A stretch of 64,000 nt of DNA from an uncultured Pelagibacteraceae bacterium (lineage in GTDB: Bacteria > Pseudomonadota > Alphaproteobacteria > Pelagibacterales > Pelagibacteraceae): the NCBI GenBank assembly GCA_902548405.1, contig CACCRN010000002.1, positions 18,874 through 82,873 of the forward strand, written 5' to 3'. Shown piece by piece: positions 1-8,572 of this stretch (positions are counted from its first letter, which is position 1; every line of letters begins with the position of its first letter). Under the pieces are notes generated by a model. It was given only the letters and a program-made list of their open reading frames with translations. It had not been told where the DNA came from and ran no database searches. A program made the position numbers and the translations under genes.

Positions 1-230
1 AAGAAGCAAATAAAAATCTTCAAATATTTTTAAAAAATGAAGGTTTCTCCATCGATTTTCAATCTTGTGTGAATAACAAAAATATTGAGGATTTTGTGTT
101 AAATGACCGAATAGATGGTTCTAAAAACTTCAAAGTAAACTCAACTCCTACGATAATAATAAATAACGAAAAATTCGAAAAAAAACTTAATTATAAAAAT
201 TTAAAAAAAGCACTAGAAAAAATGATATAA
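1..230 (+). CDS. DsbA-family thioredoxin-like oxidoreductase, C-terminal part (5' truncated by window)
   Basis: An open frame enters from the left edge (first full codon at base 3) and stops at TAA 228-230, giving the last 75 residues. The segment STPTIII has the cis-proline loop (TPT) that precedes a beta strand in DsbA/DsbG-type thioredoxin folds, followed by a short beta hairpin and the closing helix. The catalytic CxxC lies upstream of the window, so redox activity cannot be confirmed. It ends 8 bases before smc and probably belongs to the same transcription unit. Family placement is inferred from this tail only; a periplasmic location is expected from the family, not seen. Confidence 0.6.
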   Translation, partial: EANKNLQIFLKNEGFSIDFQSCVNNKNIEDFVLNDRIDGSKNFKVNSTPTIIINNEKFEKKLNYKNLKKALEKMI

Positions 231-238
231 GTTAGTGC

Positions 239-2812
239 ATGGAGTTTAAAAAAATCCAATTAAATGGATTTAAATCATTTGCTGAAAAAACAAATTTCTT
301 GATAGAAGAAGGTCTTACTGGAATTGTTGGTCCTAACGGCTGTGGAAAATCAAACATAGTAGAATCTTTAAGATGGGTAATGGGAGAGACCTCTGCAAAA
401 AGTATGAGAGGATCAGGAATGGAAGATGTAATTTTTTCAGGTACATCTAATAAAGCATCAAAAAATATTGCAGAAGTTTCCATAGAAGTAGAGAACAAAG
501 AAAAAGAAGGTCCCATTCAATATCGTGAATTAGAAAACATTCAAGTTAGACGAAAAATTGAAAAAGATAAGGGTTCTAAATTTTATATTAATGACAAAGA
601 GGTAAGAGCAAGAGATGCTCAAATGTTTTTTGCAGATCTTTCAACGGGCGCACATTCCCCTTCTATGATTAGTCAAGGAAGAATTGGGGCTTTAGTGACA
701 GCAAAACCTACTGACAGAAGAGCAATACTTGAGGAGGCAGCTGGAATTTCTGGTTTACATGTAAGAAGACATGAAGCTGAACTTAGACTTGGCGCGGCTG
801 AAAATAATTTAAAAAGAGCCGATGAATTACGAAGGCAACAAGAAAAACAATTGGCAAATCTTCAAAAACAAGCGGAAGAAGCTACAAAATACAAATTAAT
901 TTCAGAGGAAATAAAAAAAATAGAGGCTGGTCTATATTATCTAAGATTGTTGGATATCGATAAGGAAATAAGAATAGAAAATGAAATTAATACAGAGGCA
1001 GGAGGAGAAGTTGAAAGTTTCAACAATCAGATATCTGAACTTGAAAACTTAATAAAAACTTCAACTGATAAAGTTGCTCCACTTAGAGAAAAAAATATTG
1101 AGAATTTATCAAGAATACAGAGACTTAATTTAGAACTACAGAACCTAGATGAAGAAAATACTAGAATTCAAGATGAAATTGAAACAATTAAGAAATCAAT
1201 AAAGACTTTAGACGAAGACATAACTAGAGAAAATGGAATTATTATTGATGCTAACTCTAATGAAAAAAGATTAAAGGAAGAAAAGTCAGACTTAATTGAA
1301 GTAGATTCAAAATATTTTGAAACAGAAAAGTTATCAAATGAAGATCTAGAAAATGCAAAAAATGAACTTGAAAGAGAGCAAAAAGAAGTTGACGAAGTTG
1401 TTAATAATTTAGCTGACGATACAATTAAAATAAGCATTGGTCCTATAAAGAATGTAAAAAATTCAATTACTAGAGCAAAAGAATTAATTGATAGAAATGA
1501 GATAAATCAAGCAGTTACATTACTAGATAGATGTAATATGGAATTAGACAATTTTATTAATGATTTAAAAAACGAAAAATCAAGAACAGAGCTATTAAGT
1601 GTAAATGAGAAATCTCAAAATATAAAAATACTTCAAGAAAAATATGCTGATGCATACAGTAAAAATCAGTCAATAAAGAATGAATCAGTAAAAAGAAATG
1701 AAAGAATAAAAACAATAGAGACTGAAATAGAAAGCTGGAAAAATCTTTTATCTAATTCAGAAAAGATGGTAAATGAATTAACTGAAAGAAAAAATAAATT
1801 ATCTAAACAATTAAATGATTTAGAAAATCAGCCAAGAGTACAAGCAGAAAGAAAAGGTCAAATTACAGAAAATTTAAGAATTTCTGATGAAGAAAAAATA
1901 GAGAACGAAAAAATTATAGAAGAAACTGATAAAAAAATTGAAACTTTAAGAGCTCAACTAAACGAAATACAAGAGCAATCAATTCAAATTAGAGAGCGAA
2001 AAGCTAGCTCAGGTGCAACCATAGAAGGTTTACAAAAAAGAAAAAATGATTTGCTTGATAGGGTTAATACAGAATTAAATTTAACAGAAGAAAATATTTT
2101 AGAAAATTCAAATTTATTTGGAGTTGAAGAACTTCCAAATCATGTTGATCAAGAAGATGCATTAGATAAAAAAAAACAACAAAGAGATCAATTAGGTTCT
2201 GTAAATTTAAAAGCAGATGAGGAAACTAGTAAGTATGAAGAAGAAATAAAAAAAATGGAACAAGATCGTAGTGACCTAGTTACCGCAATTATTAAACTTA
2301 AAGATAGTATTGATGAGCTAAATCAAAAAGGAAGGGAAAGACTTGTTGAGGCATTTGAAAAAGTTAACAGAAAATTTAATGAGGTTTATACAAAACTTTT
2401 TAATGGAGGAAATGCCAAGCTTGAATTAGTAGACTCTGATGATCCATTAGAAGCTGGTTTAGAAATGTTGGTCAGTCCACCAGGAAAAAGACTTCAATCT
2501 ATAACTTTATTGTCTGGTGGTGAACAAGCACTAACTGCCCTATCTTTAATATTTGCAGTATTTTTAACTAACCCTTCTCCAATTTGTGTTTTAGATGAGG
2601 TGGATGCTCCTCTTGATGATGCTAACGTTACAAGATTTTGTAGCTTGCTAGAGGAGTTAATTAAAATTACTAACACTAAATTTATAATTGTTACTCACCA
2701 CGCCTTAACAATGTCTAAAATGAACAGGCTATATGGAGTAACTATGCCACAAAAAGGGATAAGCCAACTGGTAGCTGTAGACCTACAAAAAGCAGAAAGT
2801 ATGGTTGCTTAA
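239..2812 (+). CDS. smc: Chromosome segregation ATPase SMC, unusually short (857 aa)
   Basis: SMC proteins are coiled-coil ABC-type ATPases that compact and segregate chromosomes. The N-terminal head has the Walker A loop at residues 31-38 (GPNGCGKS). The C-terminal head carries the ABC signature LSGGEQ at 758-763 and Walker B with D786-E787 (VLDEVDAP), so the ATPase looks complete. Between the heads lie two charged coiled-coil arms (about 168-390 and 455-700). Bacterial SMCs are usually about 1150-1200 residues, with a folded hinge of about 150 residues in the middle. Here only about 65 non-coil residues (about 390-455) occupy the centre, and no Gly-rich hinge motif is visible. No scpA or scpB lies in the window. 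It sits between a DsbA-like gene and the F0 operon. Confidence 0.93.
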   Translation: MEFKKIQLNGFKSFAEKTNFLIEEGLTGIVGPNGCGKSNIVESLRWVMGETSAKSMRGSGMEDVIFSGTSNKASKNIAEVSIEVENKEKEGPIQYRELENIQVRRKIEKDKGSKFYINDKEVRARDAQMFFADLSTGAHSPSMISQGRIGALVTAKPTDRRAILEEAAGISGLHVRRHEAELRLGAAENNLKRADELRRQQEKQLANLQKQAEEATKYKLISEEIKKIEAGLYYLRLLDIDKEIRIENEINTEAGGEVESFNNQISELENLIKTSTDKVAPLREKNIENLSRIQRLNLELQNLDEENTRIQDEIETIKKSIKTLDEDITRENGIIIDANSNEKRLKEEKSDLIEVDSKYFETEKLSNEDLENAKNELEREQKEVDEVVNNLADDTIKISIGPIKNVKNSITRAKELIDRNEINQAVTLLDRCNMELDNFINDLKNEKSRTELLSVNEKSQNIKILQEKYADAYSKNQSIKNESVKRNERIKTIETEIESWKNLLSNSEKMVNELTERKNKLSKQLNDLENQPRVQAERKGQITENLRISDEEKIENEKIIEETDKKIETLRAQLNEIQEQSIQIRERKASSGATIEGLQKRKNDLLDRVNTELNLTEENILENSNLFGVEELPNHVDQEDALDKKKQQRDQLGSVNLKADEETSKYEEEIKKMEQDRSDLVTAIIKLKDSIDELNQKGRERLVEAFEKVNRKFNEVYTKLFNGGNAKLELVDSDDPLEAGLEMLVSPPGKRLQSITLLSGGEQALTALSLIFAVFLTNPSPICVLDEVDAPLDDANVTRFCSLLEELIKITNTKFIIVTHHALTMSKMNRLYGVTMPQKGISQLVAVDLQKAESMVA

Positions 2813-2821
2813 CCAAAATAA

Positions 2822-3097
2822 ATGGCAAAAGACCCTTTTAAAACTCGCTTAGAGATTGCAAAAAGCAAGATTTCTAAGAAAAATCTTTATAACAAGAAGG
2901 ATAATCCCTCGCCTATTGGAACTGCATTCAAATTGAGCACAGAACTTGTTTCTGCAGTGGCTGTCGGGACAATTATTGGGTTTATTTTTGACAAGACCTT
3001 TGGTACTAAACCCTGGTTTATATTAATATTTTTTTTTGTTGGGGTGATCGCTGGAATAATAAACGTGATTAGATCAGCAAAAAAGATGCAAAAATAA
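2822..3097 (+). CDS. atpI: AtpI/AtpZ-like F0F1 ATP synthase accessory membrane protein
   Basis: This 91-residue protein has a basic, soluble N-terminus followed by two hydrophobic segments (about 38-57 and 64-82) joined by a short turn containing KPWF. This is the usual plan of the AtpI family (putative Mg2+/Ca2+-related assembly factors encoded at the start of atp operons). It begins 9 bases after smc and ends 9 bases before atpB, which supports the assignment more strongly than sequence alone. It probably helps c-ring assembly; this is family knowledge and not shown here. Confidence 0.8.
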   Translation: MAKDPFKTRLEIAKSKISKKNLYNKKDNPSPIGTAFKLSTELVSAVAVGTIIGFIFDKTFGTKPWFILIFFFVGVIAGIINVIRSAKKMQK

Positions 3098-3106
3098 GTT
3101 AGTACT

Positions 3107-3841
3107 ATGGCAGCAAACCCGATGTCCCAATTCGATGTTTATAGAATTGGACCTGAAATAAAAGTTGGAGCATTTGATATATCTTTTACAAACGCAAGTT
3201 TGTTTATGATTATAAGTACAGTTTCTATTTTATTAATTTTTAATTTAGGATCTAAGAAAAATTCAATCTTACCAAATAAAATTCAATTATTAGCGGAACT
3301 TAGCTACACCTTTGTTGCTAAAATGATTAGTGATACAGCTGGTTCTAAAGCAAAACCATATTTTGCATTTATTTTTTCATTGTTCATGTTCGTTTTATTT
3401 TGCAACATGTTTGGAATGATACCGTACACATTCACTGTAACTAGTCATATTATCGTTACATTTGTTCTTGCTGCATTTATCTTTATTGGCGTAACAGTAA
3501 TTGGATTTATTAAACATGGTTTTGGATATTTAAAATTGTTTGTACCAAGTGGAGTACCAGCGGTATTACTTCCTTTAATAGTAGTTATTGAAATTATTTC
3601 TTATTTAAGTAGACCAATAAGTCTATCAGTTAGATTATTTGCAAATATGATGGCTGGTCATACAATGATGAAAGTTTTCGGAGGCTTTGTAATTAGTCTT
3701 GGAATAGTTGGTGGATGGCTTCCACTAAGTTTTTCGGTTGCATTAACTGGTTTGGAGATATTAGTTGCTTTTCTTCAAGCATATGTTTTTGCAATTTTAA
3801 CCTGCATCTATTTAAATGATGCATTAAATTTACACCATTAA
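3107..3841 (+). CDS. atpB: ATP synthase F0 subunit a
   Basis: This integral membrane stator subunit forms the proton half-channels against the c-ring. The 244-residue protein has five to six hydrophobic helices. The hallmark helix SLSVRLFANMMAGH contains the essential arginine at R176. The motif PLIVVIEIISYLSRP just upstream is also typical of subunit a. Length matches alphaproteobacterial AtpB. It lies in the order atpI-atpB-atpE-b'-b, the split F0 operon of alphaproteobacteria in which the F1 genes are elsewhere. The identification is secure. Confidence 0.97.
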   Translation: MAANPMSQFDVYRIGPEIKVGAFDISFTNASLFMIISTVSILLIFNLGSKKNSILPNKIQLLAELSYTFVAKMISDTAGSKAKPYFAFIFSLFMFVLFCNMFGMIPYTFTVTSHIIVTFVLAAFIFIGVTVIGFIKHGFGYLKLFVPSGVPAVLLPLIVVIEIISYLSRPISLSVRLFANMMAGHTMMKVFGGFVISLGIVGGWLPLSFSVALTGLEILVAFLQAYVFAILTCIYLNDALNLHH

Positions 3842-3847
3842 TAACAG

Positions 3848-3853
3848 AGGAGG
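3848..3853 (+). promoter_or_regulatory. Strong Shine-Dalgarno of atpE
   Basis: AGGAGG, inside AGAGGAGG, lies five bases before the atpE ATG at 3859. Most genes in this window have no clear Shine-Dalgarno. A near-perfect one here fits the need for many more copies of subunit c than of a, b or b' from one polycistronic message. Confidence 0.8.
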
Positions 3854-3858
3854 ATATA

Positions 3859-4086
3859 ATGGAATTAGAAGCAGCAAAAATGATCGGAGCAGGTTTAGCA
3901 GCAATAGCTTTAGCTGGTGCCGGTGTTGGTATTGGAATAATTTTTGGAAATTATTTATCAGGCGCTATGAGAAACCCATCAGCAGCTCAGAAACAATTTC
4001 CTAACCTACTTTTAGGTTTTGCACTTGCTGAAGCAACAGGATTATTTGGATTAGTTGTTGCATTGATTATTTTATTTGCGTTTTAA
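3859..4086 (+). CDS. atpE: ATP synthase F0 subunit c
   Basis: This 75-residue proteolipid has two hydrophobic helices. The first contains the glycine repeat GAGVGIG; a polar loop follows with RNPSA; the second carries the ion-binding carboxylate E58 in ALAEATGL. The glutamine that marks sodium-binding c subunits is absent from helix 1, so proton coupling is likely. Length and motifs match alphaproteobacterial c subunits. A strong Shine-Dalgarno precedes the start, and the stop lies 4 bases before the b' start. Confidence 0.97.
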   Translation: MELEAAKMIGAGLAAIALAGAGVGIGIIFGNYLSGAMRNPSAAQKQFPNLLLGFALAEATGLFGLVVALIILFAF

Positions 4087-4090
4087 GTTA

Positions 4091-4681
4091 ATGGTAAAAA
4101 AAATATATCTTCATCTGGTATTTTTAAGCTTCTTTTTTATCAAAGAAGCTTTTGCCGCTGAAAGTGGAGGTATGCCTCAATTAAATCCAGAGTTTTGGGT
4201 TTCTCAGATTTTCTGGTTGGTACTTACTTTTGGGATAATGTATTTGGTTTTATCTAAACTAATCCTTCCAAAAATTAGTAACAACTTAGAATCTAGAAAA
4301 TCTCAAATTCTAGAAAATATTGAGGCAGCTGAAAAACAAAGAGAAGATAGTGAGACCAAACTTAAAGAATATGATCAAATAATTTTAAAAAGCAAAACTG
4401 AAGCTAATGCTATGTTTAATCAAGCAAGAGAAAAGGCAGTTAAAGATATAAATGCTAAAAGAGACGTTCTTGATAAACAAATAGATGACGAAATAGCTAA
4501 AGCGGAAAAAGAAATCCAAGCTTTAAGAGATAATGCACCTGATAAAATAAATAAAATTGCTATAGAAACATCATCCGAATTACTTCAAAAACTTATTGGT
4601 GCTGAAGTAAATAATAGCAGTATATCAGCAATTGTTGACGATCTATCTAGAAGAAATGGAGATAAATACTATGGCAATTGA
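4091..4681 (+). CDS. atpF': ATP synthase F0 subunit b' (N-terminal signal-like segment)
   Basis: I chose the ATG at 4091, giving 196 residues; an upstream in-frame TTG at 4076 lies inside atpE and is unlikely. The first 22 residues resemble a cleavable signal peptide (basic start, hydrophobic core, FAA|ES site). The family's membrane anchor (about 34-54, WVSQIFWLVLTFGIMYLVLS) and a long charged helix to about 170 follow. The peripheral stalk of alphaproteobacterial ATP synthase is a b/b' heterodimer, and the neighbouring gene encodes the other partner with an 11-base overlap. Which of the two is called b or b' rests on gene order. Confidence 0.9.
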   Translation: MVKKIYLHLVFLSFFFIKEAFAAESGGMPQLNPEFWVSQIFWLVLTFGIMYLVLSKLILPKISNNLESRKSQILENIEAAEKQREDSETKLKEYDQIILKSKTEANAMFNQAREKAVKDINAKRDVLDKQIDDEIAKAEKEIQALRDNAPDKINKIAIETSSELLQKLIGAEVNNSSISAIVDDLSRRNGDKYYGN

Positions 4682-5168
4682 TGCAACTTTCTGGGTAGCA
4701 ATTTCATTTGTAATCTTCATCGGAGTTTTAGTTTACTTTAAAATTCCACAAAAAATTTCTCAAATGCTTGATGGTATGATTTCTGATATCAAAAATGAGA
4801 TAGATGAAAGTGAAAAATTGAGAACAGAAGCAAAAACTTTGCTCGATAATGCTCAAAAAAAATTAGATACCGCTACTTCAGTAATTAATGAAATTTTGGA
4901 GAATGCAAAAAAAGAGTCGGATAAATTAATAATAGATTTAAATGATAAATTTCATAAATCATCAGAAATTAAAAAAAGTTTAGCTGAAAATAAAATTAGC
5001 CAAATGAAAGAGGCTGCATTGAAAGAAATAAAAGATGCTTCAATCAAAATAGCGGTAGATTCAGTAAAAAAAATCATAACTACATCAGTTGATAAATCTA
5101 AACTGGATGCTGTATTTCAAAAAAATTTAGAAGAAACTAAAGAACAGCTAAAAAAAATAAACTCATAA
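4671..5168 (+). CDS. atpF: ATP synthase F0 subunit b
   Basis: The ATG at 4671 gives 165 residues starting MAIDATFWVAISFV, which is the usual N-terminus of the family; a longer in-frame start at 4632 lies inside the preceding gene and is rejected. One membrane helix (about 7-23) is followed by a single long charged helix rich in Lys/Glu/Asp, which forms the peripheral stalk contacting F1 delta. It overlaps b' by 11 bases, implying translational coupling. It is the last gene of the F0 operon; the next gene, crtI, begins 39 bases later. Confidence 0.92.
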   Translation: MAIDATFWVAISFVIFIGVLVYFKIPQKISQMLDGMISDIKNEIDESEKLRTEAKTLLDNAQKKLDTATSVINEILENAKKESDKLIIDLNDKFHKSSEIKKSLAENKISQMKEAALKEIKDASIKIAVDSVKKIITTSVDKSKLDAVFQKNLEETKEQLKKINS

Positions 5169-5193
5169 TACGGTTACAATTTCCTGAAAAAGC

Positions 5194-5199
5194 TATAAA
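5194..5199 (+). promoter_or_regulatory. Possible -10 element upstream of crtI
   Basis: TATAAA lies in the 39-base gap between atpF and crtI. No good -35 is seen at the usual distance (TTACAA at 5174-5179 leaves only a 14-base spacer). If used, transcription would begin almost at the crtI ATG (5208), giving a near-leaderless message. The gap has no Shine-Dalgarno. This is a weak call. Confidence 0.22.
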
Positions 5200-5207
5200 T
5201 TACAGAA

Positions 5208-6668
5208 ATGAATTCTATAGTTATTGGATCTGGATTTGGTGGTATTGCTGCAGCAATAAGACTAAGAGCCAAAGGACACAAAGTAAAATTAATAGAAAAA
5301 CATTCAGACCTAGGTGGAAGAGCTAGAGTTTTCAAAAAAGATGGTTTTACCTATGATGCTGGGCCAACAGTAATAACAGCTCCATATTTAATTAACGAAC
5401 TATTCAGTTTGTTTAATAAAAATCCTGAGGACTACATAAAACTAACCCCACTTAAAATTTGGTATCAATTTGTTTTTGAGGACCAAACTAAATTTAATTA
5501 CTCAGGTGATGAAATAGAAATGAAAAAACAAATTGAAAATTTAAATCAAAAAGATGTTAAGGGGTATGAAGATTTAGTAAATTTTACCAAAAAAATTTTT
5601 GAGAAGGGATTTTTAGAGCTTGCAGATGTTCCATTTGATAAACCTTTTTTTATGATGAAACAGCTGCCAGCATTATTAAAACTTAAGAGTTATAAATCAG
5701 TTTATTCATTAGTATCGTCTTATGTAAAAAATGAAAAATTAAGAAGGATGCTTAGTATGCATCCACTTTTGGTTGGTGGTAATCCGTTCACAACTACATC
5801 AATTTATGGGCTAATTCTTTATTTAGAAAAAAAATGGGGCATTCATTATTCAATGGGTGGTACGGGAAATATAATTAAAGGATTTGAAAAGTTAATGGAG
5901 GAAATAGAAATCGAAATAATAAAAAATACTGAGGTAAATGAAATTATTACTAAGAATAATAAAATTACTGGTGTTGTAGTTGACAATGAAGAGATTATCG
6001 AGGCTGATAATGTTATTTGTAATGCAGACCCTCCTGCTTTTTATGAAAAGATGACTAGTAAAAACCTAAAAAATTCAATGCTGTTTGATTGGAAACAAAA
6101 GAGGATGGATTACTCAATGGGTTTATTTGTTTATTATTTTGGAACCAAAAAAGTCTATGAAAACGTTGAACATCATACAATTAAATTTGGGAACAAATAC
6201 AAAGAACATCTGGATGATATTTTTGATTATAAAAGATTAAATAACGATATTAGCTATTATCTACATAGACCTTCTGCAACAGATAAGAGCATGGCTCCTG
6301 AGGGTAGTGATTGTTTTTATGTATTGGTGCCAGTTCCAAACAATCAATCAAATATAGATTGGCAAATAGAAGGTGAAAAAATGAAAAATCTTGTGGTTGA
6401 TAAAATGGAAAATGATTTAATGCCAAATCTTAGAGATAATATCGTATCAGACTTTTATCTTACACCTGATTATTTTGAGAAAGAACTAAATACCAAATAT
6501 GGATCAGGTTTTTCAATTCAGCCTAAATTCACTCAATCAGCTTATTTTAGATTTCATAATAAATCAGAGATTTATGATGGTTTATATTTTGTTGGTGCTG
6601 GAACTCACCCAGGTGCGGGAGTACCAGGAGTACTTTCATCAGCAAAAGTATTAGATAAATTGATCTAA
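5208..6668 (+). CDS. crtI: Phytoene desaturase (carotenoid biosynthesis)
   Basis: CrtI converts colourless phytoene to lycopene in four FAD-dependent desaturation steps. The 486-residue protein starts with an FAD-binding Rossmann loop (IGSGFGG, residues 6-12) and the second dinucleotide motif DLGGRARVF. It ends with the bacterial CrtI signature around GLYFVGAGTHPGAGVPGVLSS, which closes the FAD site. Length matches the family. It is the first gene of a four-gene set with crtB (1-base gap), crtY and blh. crtE, which makes the C20 substrate precursor, is not in the cluster. Confidence 0.96.
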   Translation: MNSIVIGSGFGGIAAAIRLRAKGHKVKLIEKHSDLGGRARVFKKDGFTYDAGPTVITAPYLINELFSLFNKNPEDYIKLTPLKIWYQFVFEDQTKFNYSGDEIEMKKQIENLNQKDVKGYEDLVNFTKKIFEKGFLELADVPFDKPFFMMKQLPALLKLKSYKSVYSLVSSYVKNEKLRRMLSMHPLLVGGNPFTTTSIYGLILYLEKKWGIHYSMGGTGNIIKGFEKLMEEIEIEIIKNTEVNEIITKNNKITGVVVDNEEIIEADNVICNADPPAFYEKMTSKNLKNSMLFDWKQKRMDYSMGLFVYYFGTKKVYENVEHHTIKFGNKYKEHLDDIFDYKRLNNDISYYLHRPSATDKSMAPEGSDCFYVLVPVPNNQSNIDWQIEGEKMKNLVVDKMENDLMPNLRDNIVSDFYLTPDYFEKELNTKYGSGFSIQPKFTQSAYFRFHNKSEIYDGLYFVGAGTHPGAGVPGVLSSAKVLDKLI

Positions 6669-6669
6669 A

Positions 6670-7521
6670 ATGTTAACTAAAAATTATTTAGCAACATATG
6701 CAAAATCATTTAATTGGGCTGGTTTTTTTTTACCAAAAAAAACTTATGATAAATGTTCTGCGCTTTATGATTTTTGTAGAGAAGCAGATAATATTGCAGA
6801 TGATCCAGGAAAATTAGAAGACAAAATAATTAAATTTGAAAAATTTAAGAAAGATTTTTTAAATAAAAACTTTCAAAACATTGTTATTAAAAATATTTGG
6901 GCACTTATAGATGAATTTAGTATTTCAACAAAAGTAATTAATGATTTATTTGATGGGATTAATTCAGATATTAAAGAAAGAGTGGAATTAAAATCAAAAA
7001 AAGAGTTATTAATTTACTCTTACAGAGTAGCAGGCACAGTTGGTTTAATGATGGCAAAAGTTTTAAAAGTTAATAAGACAAATTCCTTGAAATCAGCAAT
7101 CGATCTTGGAATAGCAATGCAGCTTACCAATATTTCAAGAGACGTAATTGAAGATAAAAATAATAAAAGAATTTATATCAATGAAAATTTCAAAGATATC
7201 AAATCTACCATTTCTTTATCTGAAAAATTTTATGAAAATTCTTTTTACTCAATTAAAGAAATACCTTTAAGTTTCAGATTCTCTATTTTAGTTGCAAGAC
7301 GAGTCTACAGAAAAATTGGACACAAAATAATTAATAAAAATAATTTAGAAAATTATAAAAGTTCTGGAAAAATTTATGTAACAAAAATTGAAAAAATTAT
7401 TGAAACTTTTTTATCAATTTTTGATTTAATAATTTTAATATTTACAAATAAAAATGATAATAACATTGAACATGATCATTCATTAATTAATGAAGAGATA
7501 AATTTAAATGAAAGATTTTGA
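6670..7521 (+). CDS. crtB: Phytoene synthase
   Basis: CrtB joins two geranylgeranyl diphosphates head to head into phytoene. The first aspartate-rich motif is at residues 37-44 (READNIAD, D40 and D44). The second region runs QLTNISRDVIED (Q151 to D162), with the Mg2+-binding D158 and D162. It is 283 residues, near the lower end of the family. It lies one base after crtI and overlaps crtY by 14 bases, so the genes are co-translated. Confidence 0.94.
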   Translation: MLTKNYLATYAKSFNWAGFFLPKKTYDKCSALYDFCREADNIADDPGKLEDKIIKFEKFKKDFLNKNFQNIVIKNIWALIDEFSISTKVINDLFDGINSDIKERVELKSKKELLIYSYRVAGTVGLMMAKVLKVNKTNSLKSAIDLGIAMQLTNISRDVIEDKNNKRIYINENFKDIKSTISLSEKFYENSFYSIKEIPLSFRFSILVARRVYRKIGHKIINKNNLENYKSSGKIYVTKIEKIIETFLSIFDLIILIFTNKNDNNIEHDHSLINEEINLNERF

Positions 7522-8572
7522 TTACATAATTATCGGTGGCGGTTGTGCAGGTTTGTCTTTGGCTTATGAACTTGAAATTTCTGATAAATTAAAAAATAAA
7601 TCTTTGGCTATAATTGAGCCTAGGGATGAATATAAAAGAGATAAAACTTGGTCATTTTGGAAAGTATTTCCACATAATTTTGATGATTGTGTAAAAAAAA
7701 GTTGGGATAATTTTTCTATAAACATTCCTAATGATACAAAGTTTATTGATTGTAAACTAACACCTTACCAATCTATAGATACTGGAAAATTTTATGACAA
7801 AATTCTTTCAAAACTTAAATTAAATGAAAATATAAAATTTTTTAATAATATTAATGATATTGAATTATCAAATTCAATAATTTTTAACAGCGTTCCAAAT
7901 TTTGAAAATAAGCCAAATAATTTATGGCAACATTTTTGTGGTGTAGAAATTGAAACTGAAAAAGATTTTTTTGATGACCAAATATTTAACTTAATGGATT
8001 TTGCATGTGATCAAAAAAATGAGGTTCATTTTTTTTACACTTTACCTTTTTCAAAAAAAAGTGCACTTGTGGAGACTACCTGGATATCAAATTTAAGTAA
8101 TGAAAGTATAAAAGATTATGATAATCAAATAGATCAATACTTAAAAAACCATTTAAATATCAGAAATTATAAAATCAATTTTAAAGAAGAAGGCTCTATA
8201 CCTTTATTTAGAAATAAAAATCTAAAAAAATTAAATGAAATATATATTGGATCAGCCGGTGATATGACAAGATTAAGCACGGGTTATACTTTTTTAAATA
8301 TTCAGGAACACAGCAAATATATAGCAGAAAACATTGATAATATTTCTAAAGTTAAATTGTTTAAAATTAAAAAAAAATACGATTTTTTGGACAATATTTT
8401 TTTGAAAGTTTTAAGAAATAACTCTTCAGATATGGGGGAAATTTTCTTTAAAATGTTCAATAGTTCACCTAAGACTGCTATTAATTTCTTATCTAATAAA
8501 AGTAATTATTTTGAAGATTTAGAAATAATTTTAAAAATGCCTAAATGGAAATTTTTAAAAGAATTATTTTAA
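7508..8572 (+). CDS. crtY: Lycopene beta-cyclase
   Basis: This enzyme cyclises both ends of lycopene to give beta-carotene. The N-terminus has the dinucleotide loop IIGGGCAGL (residues 8-16), followed by the cyclase motif TWSFW at 47-51. The C-terminal half has the LSTGYTF region that is usual in CrtY. It is 354 residues and strongly AT-biased, so it is divergent from textbook CrtY, but its place between crtB and blh leaves little doubt. The start overlaps crtB by 14 bases and the stop abuts blh directly. Confidence 0.9.
   Translation: MKDFDYIIIGGGCAGLSLAYELEISDKLKNKSLAIIEPRDEYKRDKTWSFWKVFPHNFDDCVKKSWDNFSINIPNDTKFIDCKLTPYQSIDTGKFYDKILSKLKLNENIKFFNNINDIELSNSIIFNSVPNFENKPNNLWQHFCGVEIETEKDFFDDQIFNLMDFACDQKNEVHFFYTLPFSKKSALVETTWISNLSNESIKDYDNQIDQYLKNHLNIRNYKINFKEEGSIPLFRNKNLKKLNEIYIGSAGDMTRLSTGYTFLNIQEHSKYIAENIDNISKVKLFKIKKKYDFLDNIFLKVLRNNSSDMGEIFFKMFNSSPKTAINFLSNKSNYFEDLEIILKMPKWKFLKELF

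Noticed and set aside
1168-1437. Minus-strand serine-rich frame inside smc
   Set aside because: Serine/leucine-rich reading of Lys/Glu-rich coiled-coil codons, a typical shadow.
4076-4090. TTG start extending atpF' upstream into atpE
   Set aside because: The ATG at 4091 begins a proper signal-like sequence; the extension overlaps the last atpE codons.
4632-4670. Longer N-terminus for atpF (13 codons)
   Set aside because: It would use a TTG in the b' gene; MAIDATFWV at 4671 matches family N-termini.
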